A stretch of 64,000 nt of DNA from Aspidiotus rigidus (taxonomy: Eukaryota; Arthropoda; Insecta; Hemiptera; Diaspididae). Numbering within the stretch: position 1 is the first letter of the stretch; every line of letters starts with the position of its first letter. The stretch spans positions 3,412,001 to 3,476,000 of the forward strand of contig JAVHKY010000071.1 of assembly GCA_035079385.1 (NCBI GenBank), given 5' to 3'. Below, in pieces: positions 1 through 11,642 of the stretch. The notes beneath the pieces were generated by a model. The model did not search any database, was not told the DNA's origin, and saw only the letters and a program-made list of their open reading frames with translations. The position numbers were made by a program, and so were the translations under genes.

Positions 1-19
1 ACACGAATACACGTTTCAG

Positions 20-83
20 TATTTATTTTTATTAACTTTTTTATGTGGTCTCGTAGAGTTGCTCATGGGAATCTTAAGATTAG
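20..83 (+). CDS. gene 1, first visible exon (membrane domain)
   Basis: Acceptor TTTCAG ends at 19 and donor GTAAGT begins at 84. The exon encodes a hydrophobic helix ending LLMGILRLG, the usual stretch before the conserved VISGF motif of SLC26 proteins. It starts in phase 0 and leaves one base (G) for the next exon. Confidence 0.9.
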
Positions 84-3000
84 GTAAGTACATCAGGGTT
101 GTTGCGCCTCCATTCGTATCCTTTAGAAAAAAATCATGTCGGCTTATGTTTACATTTCGCAGGTTTTTTGACAGAAATAATCTCAATCCCGGTTATATCC
201 GGATTTACTTCAGCCTCGGCGATAATAATAATTGTTTCTCAAGTGAAACATATTTTAGGAGTAAATTACAAGAGTGACAGTTTTAACGAAGATATTGTAA
301 AAGCATTTCAAAGCATCCAAAAATTCAAAGTAGGAGATACAGTACTCGGTGTGCTTTGCATTGTCTTTCTATTAAGTTTAAGGGTAAGTGAATTATTCAA
401 ATCTGTGGTTCCCGCGTAAATTCTCGACTTGTTTTTCACATTTTACTTTTACCATAGTGATTAGATCTACGCCGCAGTAAAAATGATAATTTACCCTGTA
501 AGCTGGAGTCATTAGCAGTTTTCAAACGTTGAGTCGTCACAACCTCTTGAGAAATGATTTTCGAACGCTTTTTATTTTCTTAACTACAATCATTAACTAC
601 ACCAATGTGTTCGATAAATACTTATTGGTAAAGTCAATTTACGTGTATCGATTGATTTTGACGGGGTAAATGCGACCAACTGTCGTGAATATGCCGTTCT
701 GAAAATTCACATGAAAAAAGGGAGAGAGGAAGAAAAAAAAAAAAAGAATTTTCAATGTAGTACAATTGAAGATATTTTTGTCGAAAGGGCGTCCGTCCCA
801 TACGAAATACATTGAGCGGACGCCCTTCTGACAGAAAGGTCATCAATTATTATTAAAACAAATGATGAAATAAAATAAGTTGGTTGCCGTTGTAAATATT
901 ATACTGTTCGTGCGTCTTCTAAAATGGGGTCCCAATGTTAATTTTTGTGGTTTATTACAAAGATAAGTCAGCGACCGAACTGGAATAATCTTTGGTAATG
1001 GATTTTAAAGAACGAAATAATAATAATAATAATAATCAGTGTTTTTTTTTTTTTTTTTTTTTTTGTTTGTGATTTTTTCCATTTGAACAATCATATTTTC
1101 CAACACCTATACCTACTTGATTGATAATACTTATTTAGGTTTTCTTAAAAACAAATATTCTATCTATTTACTTTCAGAAACTGAAAGACTTCTCCTCCGA
1201 AAATAAATTTATAAAGAAACTTTGTTGGTTCGTCTCCGTCAGTAGAAATGTGATAACGGTAGTGTTATGTGCTACAATCGCGTACACAATTGAAAAGTCT
1301 GAAACTTCGGTTCCGTTTAGATTGACAAGTAAGTATTAATTATCATTTCTATAAAGAGTAAGTAGGATAAAGTTGACCACTTTAAACGCATCAGGGGTAA
1401 ATTTTTGGTGGCAGTTAAACCTACCATGGAACGCGTTTGCGTGAAAAACGGCATCTCAATCTTTTAATGATTACTTAACAAAGAAATCGTTTCACATTAA
1501 AATGAAGAGAGTTATAATCTGTAGTGCATAAAATTTCCTATCTAACAAGCCTCTATTCAAGAAAAACGATGAAGCCGTTCTCATAGGCTTATAGGGCTTT
1601 TCCATGTCGGTGCATTGCATACGTATTCTCCTACGTGTTATCGAAATGGTAGTATTTCTAACATTGCTCTTATGGGTGTTGCTGGATTGTATAGCCTACG
1701 TATTTTCATTGTTGAGTAGTTCGCCATAAGAGCAATGTTGGAAATACTACCATTTCGATAACACTTAGGAGAATATGTATGCAATGCGCCGACATGGAAA
1801 AGCCCTGTATGGATGAGAAAATACTTTTACCTCCAAAATGGAGAATGATTGTACCCCTTCTTAGACCATACAGGAACATAGACTAAGGCGCTAAAGGTAT
1901 TCTCGCACGATGTAAGCAAATGCGGAGCTCGAAAAATCAAGTGGTGGTGGTGGTGACGGGCTCCGCATCTGTTTACACCAGTCACCCAGCGAGAATACCT
2001 CTAGCGCCTTATGTAGACCGCCGATACAAAATGTGACGAAGTTATCAATTTGGAAGACTGGACGCGAGAATTAAGCCGGTTGGGTCCAATATGGACATTT
2101 TCGTCAAATCCTATATAATAAAGCACACTTTGTAAACATTGCCTATACGTCGGTCGGTGTAATCAGTAAACTGAAACTGTAACGTAGGAACATCAAGGGT
2201 GCTATCAGTCGGCCATCGCCGTATACTATAATAAACAATAAACTGAAAACTCCTATCTAAATACACTGAGCGCTCTTGGTCACGCGACGCAGCGCTACCT
2301 AACGGTGTGGGATGATGATGCGTTGTATCATAGCTATATGGTCAGATTGTTTGGGTTGTTGATATAGCACCACTACACGCAAACGATATACACAAATTCA
2401 CAGTGACAGCTGTAGTTAGTTCCATCTGTTGTCGCTAGTTGGTTGAGACCACAAAATTGACGAGGGTTTCCGGTATAGACCTTTTTCCCGTGGACGCGAC
2501 GTCACAAATAACACTGCTGACTTATTGTTGCTGCAGTTCCCCTTTCCCCTGGCTTTGTAAAATTTGAACAACGGATTTTACATGTGAATTCCCATAAGGA
2601 AAAAAATGAGAGTTGTTATTGTAGATTCTTAAAGATCTTGGTAAATAGATTCACCAGTAGAGGCTTTTATCGATCTTTTAAGCCAGAAGTAACAATACTT
2701 GGAAAACCACAAAACGTTATCACTGTGTTAATTAAATGGAGAAAAAGTTGTTTACATTTTTGCTGTTCACTCAGACTGCAGATTCAGCTGTAAGGCATGA
2801 CTTGTGACATCACAGGAAAAAGGTCTATTATTGCTTATATTATTTGTTTTGGTTATTAATGTGGTAGGGATGATATAAGCCACGCCCACTGCTACATTTA
2901 ACAGCGTGGACAGTGGCGGATTTACGGACGGGCAACATGGGCTACTGTCCAGGGCGGAAAATTTTTGACGGTTAAAGGGGGCGGTAAATTTTGAAGAAAA

Positions 3001-5581
3001 AATCAAGCTTATGAAGGTACAGTAAGTTTTGGAAAAAGAAGGGGGTGGTATTTTGTCGAGTGCCCTTGGTGTTTGAGACCCTAAATCCGCCACTGAGCGT
3101 GGGACCCAACTGTCGTACTTTTTATCACTATTGGCGGTGCCGGTATATGACTCTATGTTACTGGTCCAAGTTGTACCCGTACTAATATAGTGCCCTAGTA
3201 TGTAGAATGTACAGAATATGAAGAAACTTTACTTGACCGTGTAATTAATTAGTACACGAGCGCTTTCGGTTGATTAACTAACGACAGGCGAGAACGAGAA
3301 TAGTAAATTCTGACTCATGGAGCCGCAAAATAAAAGAACGTACGATTGAAAATACAAAAGAAAAATGTACGTAGGAACGCAGTTATTACCCCGTATTCAT
3401 CATTATTCAATTCCCGCGACTTGACTGTAAAAAGCATCAGCGAGATTAGAAGATGGGAATAGGCAATAACCTGTAATAGCTTTAATAATATTTTCATTGT
3501 TTCCAATGTGATGCGTATTCTCATATACTACTCTTCTCATGTAAGAGGCGGATATTCTGAAGCCTACAAAGTGAATATCCTGACGCTAAGAGATGGGCTG
3601 CAAAATAAGATTTTTTAGAATGATTCTTAGGTATCAAAGGCACCAGTATGCTCTTTGAATCGAATATTTAAGGGCCAACCTGTTTGTACAACGTAAGTAG
3701 ACGGTTATGTTTACTTTGTATATTGAACTGGAATTATTTGTAATGAGAAGTCAAACAGAGACAAGTACGTTTCTGCAGAGATGAAGAAGGGAATCGCAGA
3801 GCAATATATACAATCATTACCGTGTATTGGGATGTTAATCTATGTTTGGTAGCGCTAGAATCGCCTTCCTCTCTCGCCGCACTCGCTTGAATTTCTGGGT
3901 GACGATTTTACGTTCAATGTATTCGGCCATAAGAAACGAGATTTTCAATTAGTCGTAGATGACTCAATACTTCACTATTAGAATTACTTCTTTTAGTTAT
4001 CGATTCTCTTGAAGTGTTTAAACGATTTATAGGATATAATTTTTTGATATTACGAATTGTAATAATTTAAATCGTATTTGAAAATTGCAAATTCCCCATC
4101 ATGAAGCATAGTACGTTAAAATTATCCCCCACATGTTCGAGCACGGCTACCAACTTATGCAACTTGGGTTAACATCCCAATTCTGTTTATTTCAAGTTAG
4201 ATTTTACGCTCACTTTTGTGTGTCACGACTAATGCTGAAGTGGTGTGATGGATACTTTCAGTGATGTATAGAAAACGTTTCTTGCACTCACGAAATATTT
4301 TTCAGTGAATTTCTTATCATCGCATTGGAACGTGCAAACACCAGTTTTTCCATCGGAAGGGATAGAGTCTTCAAGCCAAGAAAAGTGGCTCCTCATGTTC
4401 ACAGAGTAGAAAGCGGGTCTGAAATTAAAAGGTTCAAGTAGACGAGATATTTGGTATGAGAGGCGACCGAGGTGAGGGAGACTAATCCATTTGATTTTTT
4501 TAGTGTTTGAAGACGTGTCTCTAGAATGAGTGATGGCGTCAAGAGAGTCAGAAGTAAGTTTTTTCCCAATCAATTTATCGATTCTCAACTGAACATTATT
4601 AGTCTTCAACAAAAGTTTGAAAGTGTTTACTTCTTTTTTGAAGGTTTCGGGAGATAATACGGTAGACACTAACCAATGGATCATAATAGGAACTGCGAAT
4701 TCTCGTGGGAGAAGGGCAAAAGTAGGTGTCGCTTATAACTATTTCAGTATAAGTAAGCTTCCTGTAAATTTCAAATTGATGTTTGTTTACCTTTATTCAA
4801 GGAGATGGTGAGGTCAAGAAAATTGATATCTGTTTATATTTACCTGTCGATGACCGAAAGCGCTCGTGTCTTGATTAATTATACGGTCAAATAAAAATTT
4901 TTCATATTCTTCTTAGAATTTTAAGTCTGCATATAAATTACCTATTCTTGATTCCCGCGTTTATTTTTCACTTATTACCGCAGGAAGAGTGGAACCGGGC
5001 TTACCATCGATGAGACTGCCGCCTTTTGAGATCGTCGAAGGCAATCGAACTATATCGTTCATTAAAATGGCTACCGAATTAAGGAGTGGCATATTCGTTA
5101 TACCTGTAGTAGCTGTACTAATTAACGTATCAATAGCAAAAGCTTTTGGTTTGTATTCCAATTTGATTTATGTTTATCAGATTAAAACTGCGAGAAAGTC
5201 GAGGATAAACTTTTTTCCTAAAAACTCACCCATATCAAAGAACACTCTTTTCGAAATATCATAGGCTACATCTACAGAGCGTATTAAGAGAGTGTAGATC
5301 TGAGAAAAGTATCAAACTTTTAGTCCCGAGGAAACAAATTTTGAGTTTGTAGCCCTATTGATCTATGTAATTTAATACTTGATAAATTTTCGTTGGAAGG
5401 CTACATGGACGATTCTCTTTCTAAACAACAATCAGATGAATTATTTTGGAAGTAGGTAGGTATCTATAATATTATATAATAAAATTCGACGTTTCGCGTG
5501 TAATAATATTCGTATGATTGTAGGTACTTATGTGCGCGATTAGAAGCAAATTCTATGTAGGCACTTCAATTTCATTTATAT

Positions 5582-5612
<31 letters not shown>

Positions 5613-8600
5613 TTCTATATTTTGAAGAACTTGATTGAAGGAAAAGAGGAAAAACTTAGTAGGATTGTTCTGGTCGTATATTTTATGATGATTTCATATG
5701 CATGAGACTAGGCGTAAATGATCAATTATGATTTTCCAGACAAAGGAACGAGGGAGGGGTCGACGATCCTCAGTGGAAGCACCCCTTAAGGCCGATTTTT
5801 TAAATATGGAGATGTTTTTATGATCTTAAAGAGTGAAAAAGTGATTCATTGTAGATGTTGAGCACCTTGGAATTCAATTTAAAAATAAGAAAGAAAAAGA
5901 ATCTATATTAATTCTAGAATAAGAATAAAACATAGTTGAAGAATTCTCTATTAATATAACTGATGTACTACTATTTGGACACGAATTAATAATAAGTTAT
6001 ATAGGTAATTAAGTCCAACAAGATAGGTACCTAACTTCGCTTTTTTGTGGCAGCCACTGGCGGTTCGGTGGACGCGACCCAGGAAATGATTTCTCTGGCT
6101 GTTTGTAACATATTCGCATCGTGTTGTAGCTCGATGCCAATATGCGGAGCGTTCACTAGAAGTGCGGTCAGCAATGCAAGTGGTGTGAGAACTCCGTTCG
6201 CGAATTTTTTCACCGGTAAATAAAAGTCACGTTGTACTTTATCGAAGATTCCTTCCAATTAAGCGTGCAAAAAAATTGATATTGGTAAAGAAAGATTGAA
6301 TTGATGGTACCCTTCTTTACTACTGTGCCTCAAACTTTTTAGCACTCTTAACTGAAACTTTTCGCGTGTAATAATTTAAAACACCCGCGTCATTCTGAAT
6401 TTTAATAATTCGATGATACATTTGTCACAGGTCTCATTGTAATACTCGCTTTAACTTTTCTGACACCATCGTTTCGTTTCATACCGAGAGCAACCCTCGC
6501 CGCCATCCTCATATCGGCTGTTGTTTTCCTTATCGATGTGCCAATTCTGAAACCACTATGGAAAACTAGTAGTGCGTACTCTATCTAAACTAATTTCACA
6601 AATTCGATTTCAGTACTTCAATGGATGGAGAGTACCTAAACAGAGTTGCTTCTAGGTCAATTTTCAATTTCGCACATTTCTTGATTTGTATGACTCATGA
6701 GTCATACAAATCAAGAAATAGCCGTTTCTAACCGTGTTTTGTAGTGTATGAGATTTTTCTTCATTTACAAAATCAAGATCAAATTAATAGGAGAAGATAA
6801 GTGCGATCATAAGATAGATGATAGCTCGTCAATATTCCCTACGTGCAAAATGAAAACGAAAAAAACTCCCTTGTAGCAAAACGAACATACGCAGGCTACG
6901 TTAACGCACAGTCGTATCTGTTGATATGACTCGTTTTTTATCACTATTCAGAGGGCGCTAGGAGCTAGGCACTTTTTGATCCTAAATGAAGAAAATGTAT
7001 TTTTCTGCACTCACGTATCGAAAGTACGTTTTCAATTAACTGTGTTGCGTAGCGAAAGTAGCGTTTTTCTGGTCACCAACAGGAAACATTGTTGCCGATA
7101 TTTTTCATTGGTTGATTATCGGATTTTCCATCATACAGTGATGAAAAAACTGTTCCTTTGTCATACTATGATGAGAGAGATAAACTCAAAATAATTGTGG
7201 AAACGTACATTCGATACGTTCATGCTAAAAAGCACTGTACATTATAAGTGTCGAAGTGGCTCGCATAATTCGTACATACTCGCGATACTCGCCTCCGGCT
7301 TGTATCGCAAACGTATGTTCTCATTATGCAAAATGCCAGTTTCGACGCGTGCTCAGAAAAAACGAATAACCCTGATGGAAACTGCAGTGAGGGTTTGTGA
7401 ATATTTTTGTTTTTGCCGTCTTTTCTCGGGTTATGTAACATTGTTGAGATTTCCAACTTCCCTGAAGCTTCTCATTTATTGCAGAAATAATTGTACATTT
7501 CTCAACTAGGGTTACATCATACGTTTTCGAACGTAGAAAATTATCAAGAGTTTGGTAGCGACTTCTATTGGGGTTGACGGTCGAGAATATCGAGTCGGTA
7601 ACTTTATATACTGACATGGCGCAGTATACAAGTTGGAAATATAATTTTTATCGCTATAGGCAATGATTCTTCGGATAATCCATAAATTAGGCCCGTCTCA
7701 ACCGTTCTTGACAGCTATTCTAACGTGTCATTCTTTTGTTAACAATTTTAGAGCAAGATTTTAGTATCCTTGTTGCAACGACTGTATTTTGCTTATATTT
7801 CGGCGTAGAAATTGGTCTATTGATCGGAGCTGTGTTGAATGTGTTAGTTTTACTTTACTTATGGGCCAGACCAAATATTGACTACGAACAATGCAAGGTA
7901 ATTTCATTTTTATACGAAATACTTACTTAATAAATTAATTTTTATTAATTATATGCGAAAACCACCTATTTTTGAATGCTATCAATTTTGAAAAAGAATG
8001 ATGATGTTTATATTTTTTTACATTATAATCATTAAAATAGGTGTTTACATTACAAATTTACTTGTCTCAATTGAAAAATAAAGAAGACGTCTCGTATTAC
8101 ACAAAAAGCGATATGGGACGTTGATGTAAGTCCTAAGAATGTTCCATAACGTGATAACTCAATTTTGCAAATTAATGGAAAAATGATACAGGTACGATGA
8201 ACGAGGAATTTCACTGTTTTGACTGTTTAAGAACAATATTCGCTGTTAGAAATTTTAATCATCATCTCATTAAAGACTGAAGTACCCCTCCTGCGCTATC
8301 TTTATACACTTTAAACAAAGTACCGGTATACCTTTTTAGGTGTACTAAGCTTGAAAATCGGATCGCTCGAATACGTAGCTGCGAACTTTAACAAAATTGA
8401 AGGAGCTGTTCCTGAGCCATTTGAAAAAATCTTCGAAAACAAAATTTTGTAAACGAAGAAAAATTGATGATTTTTCTCTAACGTTTTTGTTATGACCTAA
8501 AGTGAGGCTCGTGCAGTGCAGTGTACACCAGTTGATTCAATAATACAATGCGATATCCAATATTGTATTTGTCACACTAGTACCTACTAGAACAAATTAA

Positions 8601-10166
8601 CAGAGTACCTTACATAGGTACCTACTTCAAATTTTCCTGACGAGAATAACATTTCTTCTGTGTAGAACGAATACGGAGAGTACCTGATCGTGACCCCTCA
8701 ACTCGGGTTGTTTTATTTGGGAAGCGAATATTTCTATTCGTGTTTGACCAAAGTTGGTAAAAAATATAAAGAGTTACCAGTCGCTGTAAATTGCTGCCAT
8801 TTCAAGGGAGTTGATTATTCCGCGATGAAGGTAAATTTTACTAGGAACCAACTTACTTCATGTAGGTATTTGTATTGCATCAGTAAAATAACTCATCTCT
8901 TTGGAAGACTCTGTTCTCGCAGAGATACTCCTTTAAAAAGCAAACGTCGTTCTGAAAAAGGCCATCGTGCATGTAGGTTGAATCGAAAATTCTTTTCGAT
9001 TCTCAGTTCAAGTCTGTTGATGAGTGAACAACAACACGTTTTGATGAGAAATTTATATTGAGTCGAAACTATCAATCAAGATACTTTGCCAATAAATATT
9101 ATAGAGGGTCGGCTCGCACTTACAAAAAATCTTTCTCTTTTTTAACATTCAGCTTCCTGGGTCACCAAATGCTGTAACTCAGATTACAGTCCGCATACCT
9201 GACTGTTAACGATATCCGTAGATGTGCTTGTTGAAAATGAAATAGGTATAGTCGGTTTACTTATACTGTAAAGGTATATCAAATCACAATTTCGATTTTC
9301 AGATGCTTACGATTATCTCTCAGGATTTTCGAACTAAAAATCAGAAACTAGTGTTTTTTAATGCGTCCGATTTTATGATAAAACTTGGTCAAAACACTGA
9401 TGATTGTAATGGAATACATTTTTGTAGCCCACGCCAGAACGTAAATGAAGTCTTATTTCGTAAGTAAACCTAATCATACCCCCTGTATATTTTGGTGATG
9501 GAGACAGAAATCGTAGTTTCATCGGGGTATTGATAGAGCGCGTCAAAACGGTGGTTGGTTTTGTACAACTGAATTCGGTCATACAAAATACAATGTATTG
9601 AACACTACTGGGAAAAAATGGCGATGCGAATGCTCCGAGTTCTGTCAAGAACTCACGCGAACTACAAAAAACTATTTTCTCTCGCGATTTCTGTCCCTCC
9701 ATAGGGGTGCCGTGAAGCCATTTTCATGAAGATGATTCTTCATAATCGTTTTACGGGGGGCCCATCCAATTTTTTTATTTTTTATTTTTTTTTTTTTAGC
9801 TATAAGAAATTAAAATTTGAGGCGGTTTCTTCATTGGACTAGGGGATCACGGCACCTCTGCTCCACTACTGCTCATACTCAAAGCCCACGCTATCATCGT
9901 CAAACTAAATGAATTATACCTATTGAATTTAATTATCGTGAATAATGTTATTGTTCCTCTACATTTTCTCTCTTTCCTCAGACGAAGTAATCGATTTCAG
10001 ACGTTCAGTTACGGTACCTGTTATCGACGCTGAAATGAACGACATAAAAATTGTTCCTAATTTGAATGCTAAATGTCAAATCGTTGATGTGGATTTTCAA
10101 ACTAGGGCTGAACAATCGCTCCTATTGAACGAGAATGAGACGAAGTCAACTGATGTAAAAGAATAG
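20..10166 (+). CDS. SLC26A11-like: SLC26/SulP anion transporter, SLC26A11-like (gene 1; ten 3' coding exons)
   Basis: Spliced gene whose 5' end lies before the window. Ten coding exons join with all phases consistent: 20-83, 163-383, 1178-1328, 4984-5148, 6054-6215, 6431-6571, 7752-7897, 8666-8830, 9303-9459 and 9982-10166, giving 518 codons and a TAG stop. Family hallmarks in order are the core membrane motif IPVISGFTSASA, the loop GLPSMRLPPFEIV, SFIKMATELRSG, the segment VDATQEMISLAVCNIF, TRSAVSNASGVRTP, the helix VFCLYFGVEIGLLIGAV followed by WARPN, and a cytoplasmic STAS domain (exons 8-9). SLC26 proteins are plasma- or organelle-membrane exchangers or channels for sulfate, chloride and other anions; the substrate cannot be told from sequence. 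About 130 N-terminal residues are missing compared with the family, matching the two exons seen in gene 2. No internal stop or frameshift was seen, so it looks functional. Confidence 0.93.
163..383 (+). CDS. gene 1 exon (core VISGFTSA motif)
   Basis: Acceptor CGCAG and donor GTAAGT. Encodes FLTEIISIPVISGFTSASA and a further hydrophobic segment ending FLLSLR. This is the most conserved part of the SulP transport domain and fixes the reading frame. It ends in phase 0. Confidence 0.93.
384..1177 (+). other. gene 1 intron 2: hairpin and simple repeats
   Basis: Apart from splice sites, the intron holds a hairpin at 780-832 (stem AGGGCGTCCG against CGGACGCCCT), a short TAA run near 1017-1036 and a poly-T tract near 1040-1063. 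No coding signal was seen. Confidence 0.6.
1178..1328 (+). CDS. gene 1 exon
   Basis: Acceptor TTTCAG at 1172-1177 and donor GTAAGT at 1329. Encodes a basic linker and a transmembrane helix (VSVSRNVITVVLCATIAY), then a short loop. It leaves one base (A), completed by GA of the next exon. The 3.65-kb intron after it carries several MITEs and a Penelope fragment. Confidence 0.85.
1594..1805. mobile_element. foldback MITE, family A, copy 1
   Basis: Almost perfect inverted arms (about 1594-1675 and 1724-1805) begin GGGCTTTTCCATGTCGG and end with its reverse complement. The left flank is TA and the right flank a degenerate TG. A second copy lies at 51101-51327. The central 48 bp differ from copy 2. 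It has no coding capacity; the TA flanks suggest mobilisation by a Tc1/mariner-type transposase. Confidence 0.85.
1884..2011. mobile_element. short inverted-repeat element (MITE candidate)
   Basis: Starts TAAGGCGCTAAAGGTATTC and ends with the near reverse complement GAATACCTCTAGCGCCTTA. Inner arms pair TGCGGAGCTC with GGGCTCCGCA around a GGTGGTGGTGGT run. About 128 bp, inside gene 1 intron 3. Confidence 0.7.
2476..2827. mobile_element. TIR element in gene 1 intron 3 (MITE candidate)
   Basis: Left end TAGACCTTTTTCCCGTGG and right end CACAGGAAAAAGGTCTA are inverted, and a second paired stretch (GACGTCACAA against TTGTGACATC) lies inside. About 350 bp, non-coding; the ends contain TA. Confidence 0.6.
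2911..3095. mobile_element. hAT-type MITE with 8-bp target duplication
   Basis: Terminal inverted repeats CAGTGGCGGATTTA and TAAATCCGCCACTG. Flanked by AGCGTGGA (2903-2910) and AGCGTGGG (3096-3103), an 8-bp duplication with one mismatch, as hAT transposases make. The 185-bp interior is non-coding. Confidence 0.88.
4226..4835 (-). pseudogene. Penelope-like element reverse transcriptase fragment, 3' end
   Basis: Reading on the minus strand from 4835: INFLDLTIS, then HQFEIYRKLTYTE, MIHWLVSTVLSPETFKKEV, LPHLGRLSYQISRLL and FYSVNMRSHFSWLEDSIP, then GVCTFQCDD. These match the recalled order of the thumb and C-terminal part of Penelope reverse transcriptases (F-L-D-L-T, Y-R-K-P-T-x-T, L-P-Y/F-x-x-x-L-S, then D-x-I-P and G-x-Y-x-x-x-C). 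The blocks lie in at least two frames, so it is a pseudogene. It holds only the start of the GIY-YIG endonuclease region. It lies antisense in gene 1 intron 3. Confidence 0.8.
4984..5148 (+). CDS. gene 1 exon (GLPSMRLPPF loop)
   Basis: Acceptor CCGCAG and donor GTTTGT (a weak but valid GT). Encodes the conserved GLPSMRLPPFEIVEG loop, SFIKMATELRSGIF and a helix ending SIAKAF, all typical of SLC26A11-like proteins. It leaves one base. Confidence 0.92.
5149..6053 (+). other. gene 1 intron 4, no gene seen
   Basis: AT-rich sequence with a poly-A tract near 5587-5610. No open frame with recognisable content on either strand. Confidence 0.5.
6054..6215 (+). CDS. gene 1 exon (VDATQEM...SGVRTP)
   Basis: Acceptor TGGCAG and donor GTAAAT. 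Encodes VDATQEMISLAVCNIFAS and TRSAVSNASGVRTP, the equivalent of the family stretch in which D-A-T/N-Q-E and S-x-T/S-R-T/S-A-V-N are conserved. The opposite strand also has an open frame here (6031-6258), which is a shadow. Confidence 0.92.
6431..6571 (+). CDS. gene 1 exon (penultimate membrane helices)
   Basis: Acceptor GTCACAG and donor GTGCGT. Encodes LIVILALTFLTPSFRFIPRA and a helix LAAILISAVVFLIDVP, then LKPLWKTS. The pattern tyrosine/phenylalanine-I-P-R/K-A-x-L-A-A is typical of SLC26A11-like proteins. Confidence 0.9.
6670..7005 (+). repeat. dispersed repeat family B, copy 1
   Basis: Shares long blocks with 26752-27045 and 40279-40740: TCAAGAAATAGCCGTTTCTA, GTCAATATTCCCTA, CGAAATGAAAAC-like, and GAGGGCGCTA followed by CTTTTTGATC. 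This copy carries a hairpin (TTTGTATGACTC / GAGTCATACAAA). It lies in gene 1 intron 6. Confidence 0.8.
7752..7897 (+). CDS. gene 1 exon (last membrane helices, ARPN)
   Basis: Acceptor TTTTAG and donor GTAATT. Encodes VATTVFCLYFGVEIGLLIG and a second helix ending LWARPN, where the transport domain meets the STAS linker. It ends in phase 0 after EQCK. Confidence 0.92.
8340..8452 (+). other. orphan terminal-exon-like segment in gene 1 intron 7
   Basis: A CCTTTTTAG acceptor is followed by an open frame of 36 codons ending in TAA (SLKIGSLEYVAANFNKIEG ... FEKIFENKIL). Composition looks coding, but it needs phase-1 entry while gene 1 exon 7 ends in phase 0, so it cannot be an alternative last exon of gene 1 as drawn. 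I do not recognise the protein. It could be a relic exon of another gene or chance. Confidence 0.25.
8666..8830 (+). CDS. gene 1 exon (start of STAS domain)
   Basis: Acceptor TGTAG and donor GTAAAT. Encodes EYLIVTPQLGLFYLGSEY and LPVAVNCCHFKGVDYSA, the first beta strands of a STAS domain. Both ends are in phase 0. Confidence 0.9.
9303..9459 (+). CDS. gene 1 exon (STAS domain, second half)
   Basis: Acceptor TTTCAG and donor GTAAGT. Encodes IISQDFRTKNQKLVFFNAS and a variable tail. It fits the STAS helix-strand pattern (D-F-R-x-K-x-Q-x-L-V/I-F-x-N). It leaves one base. Confidence 0.87.
9982..10166 (+). CDS. gene 1 last coding exon with TAG stop
   Basis: Acceptor CCTCAG. Encodes a polar, acidic 61-residue tail ending KSTDVKE and a TAG stop at 10164-10166. 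No canonical AATAAA is seen close downstream, so the 3' UTR end is unplaced. Confidence 0.82.
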
Positions 10167-11640
10167 ATGATGATTTTATTCAATTTGTGGGAAGTTTTAT
10201 TTCGGGTTGGACAGTTGTCCGCAGTTCATCAAATCTCACTTTTCTCTCACTACTTATAGAGACCTAAAATAGTGCATTACTACCTATACAAGAAAGTAAA
10301 GTGGAATTTTATCAAAGAGCGCGACATATTGCGACACGAACAAAGCGTCTGGAGCGAGTTCGCACGATTTCGTAAAAATTCACTTACCATCTTGTATTGT
10401 ACTCGTAAGTTAGGCCACCTTTCTGCATAAATGATTGTCAGAGAGGACGTTACAGCGGAGAGATTCTTTCCATGACGCCTGGCGCCTCTCCTCGAAGACG
10501 CTGAGTTTATTATGTGCGTTATTCATCTTCATTGCAGTATCATGTTTGAAAATCGAAATATTTATTGCCAGCCGCTGTCGTTGACCATTTTACTCGGCAG
10601 ATTTTCTTGTTTCATGATATGAATTTGTCGTACACGTTGTAATTTATTATGATACGTTTATTTTTCGCTTTCTGAGAATGGTCAACGGCATTTAATTCTT
10701 TCGTTTGGCATTACTGAATCAACTTCCAGTGGGTAAAATTCTACTGTACCAACTGTTTTTAGCCAATCCAAATGAACTTTGACCATCATTTTGTGTACAG
10801 AAAGTCGAGCTTCGCTATAATAATAGACTAAAAAGAGCAAAGAGAGTATAAGCCCGTCAGCTAGCTAGTCTAACATTCAGTACACTGGGCTAAGGAGAGG
10901 AGGGTAGGGGGCGAGGCAGAAGTCTGCTTTGACCGTATCTTTTTACTTAAGATGAATTTATCGAAGTCGATATCAAATCGATTCCCTCAATATTAATAAG
11001 ATTGGACTACTCTTGGAAAAAGCGTTGATTTTGCGACCCGATTTTTCGCCAGACGTAAATCAAAATATAATACTCGTAGATATAGGAGAAGTAGGACAGT
11101 TGAAAATCGGAAACATGAATATTTCCTGCGTTGCCAGTAAGAAGGTTTACATCACACATCCCGGAATCACCCGAGCACAGTTACGATATTCTACCAGAAA
11201 ATTTCTCCTGTCTCATTCTTCTTCATTTTCTTTCACCTTTTTTGCGTATCACCGAACTCTGTTTTAGGTTCAAGTTTTGCATCTGAATCATCCCTAGTTT
11301 TCCACCCATGTTGGTCTCACCGCACGCAGTTCCAACATTACCTGTATTGTATTCTTTATAAACTCTCATGTGCTTACATCATCGTTACCGGTAGTTAAAC
11401 ATTCTCAAGTACACAGTTCGTCACCATAGAACAGAACTAGATTATCATGTGTCCAAAACAATATTTTTACAGGAGGCAACATTGAAAGTTTTGCTTGAAT
11501 GTCTTCTTGGTGAAATAAATTTCAATGGAAAAATGATTACGTATGAAGTTTTTATCAAAAAAACGATTGTAGACCTATTTTAAAACGCAAAAATCAAGAA
11601 GAATGATAATAGGTACTTTAGGCATGCTTTCGGGACAGAT
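10167..11640. other. intergenic, possible weak exon at 11013-11150
   Basis: Mostly AT-rich with no clear gene. A short open stretch at 11013-11267 on + reads coding-like (VNQNIILVDIGEVGQLKIG) but has no recognisable domain. Nothing else could be assigned. Confidence 0.3.
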
Positions 11641-11642
11641 CC

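Noticed and set aside
6031..6258. Minus-strand open frame of 75 codons
   Set aside because: It lies opposite a gene 1 exon whose + strand translation matches the SLC26 family, so it is a shadow.
9373..9702. 109-codon minus-strand frame after gene 1 exon 9
   Set aside because: It overlaps the exon and has no recognisable content; probably chance.
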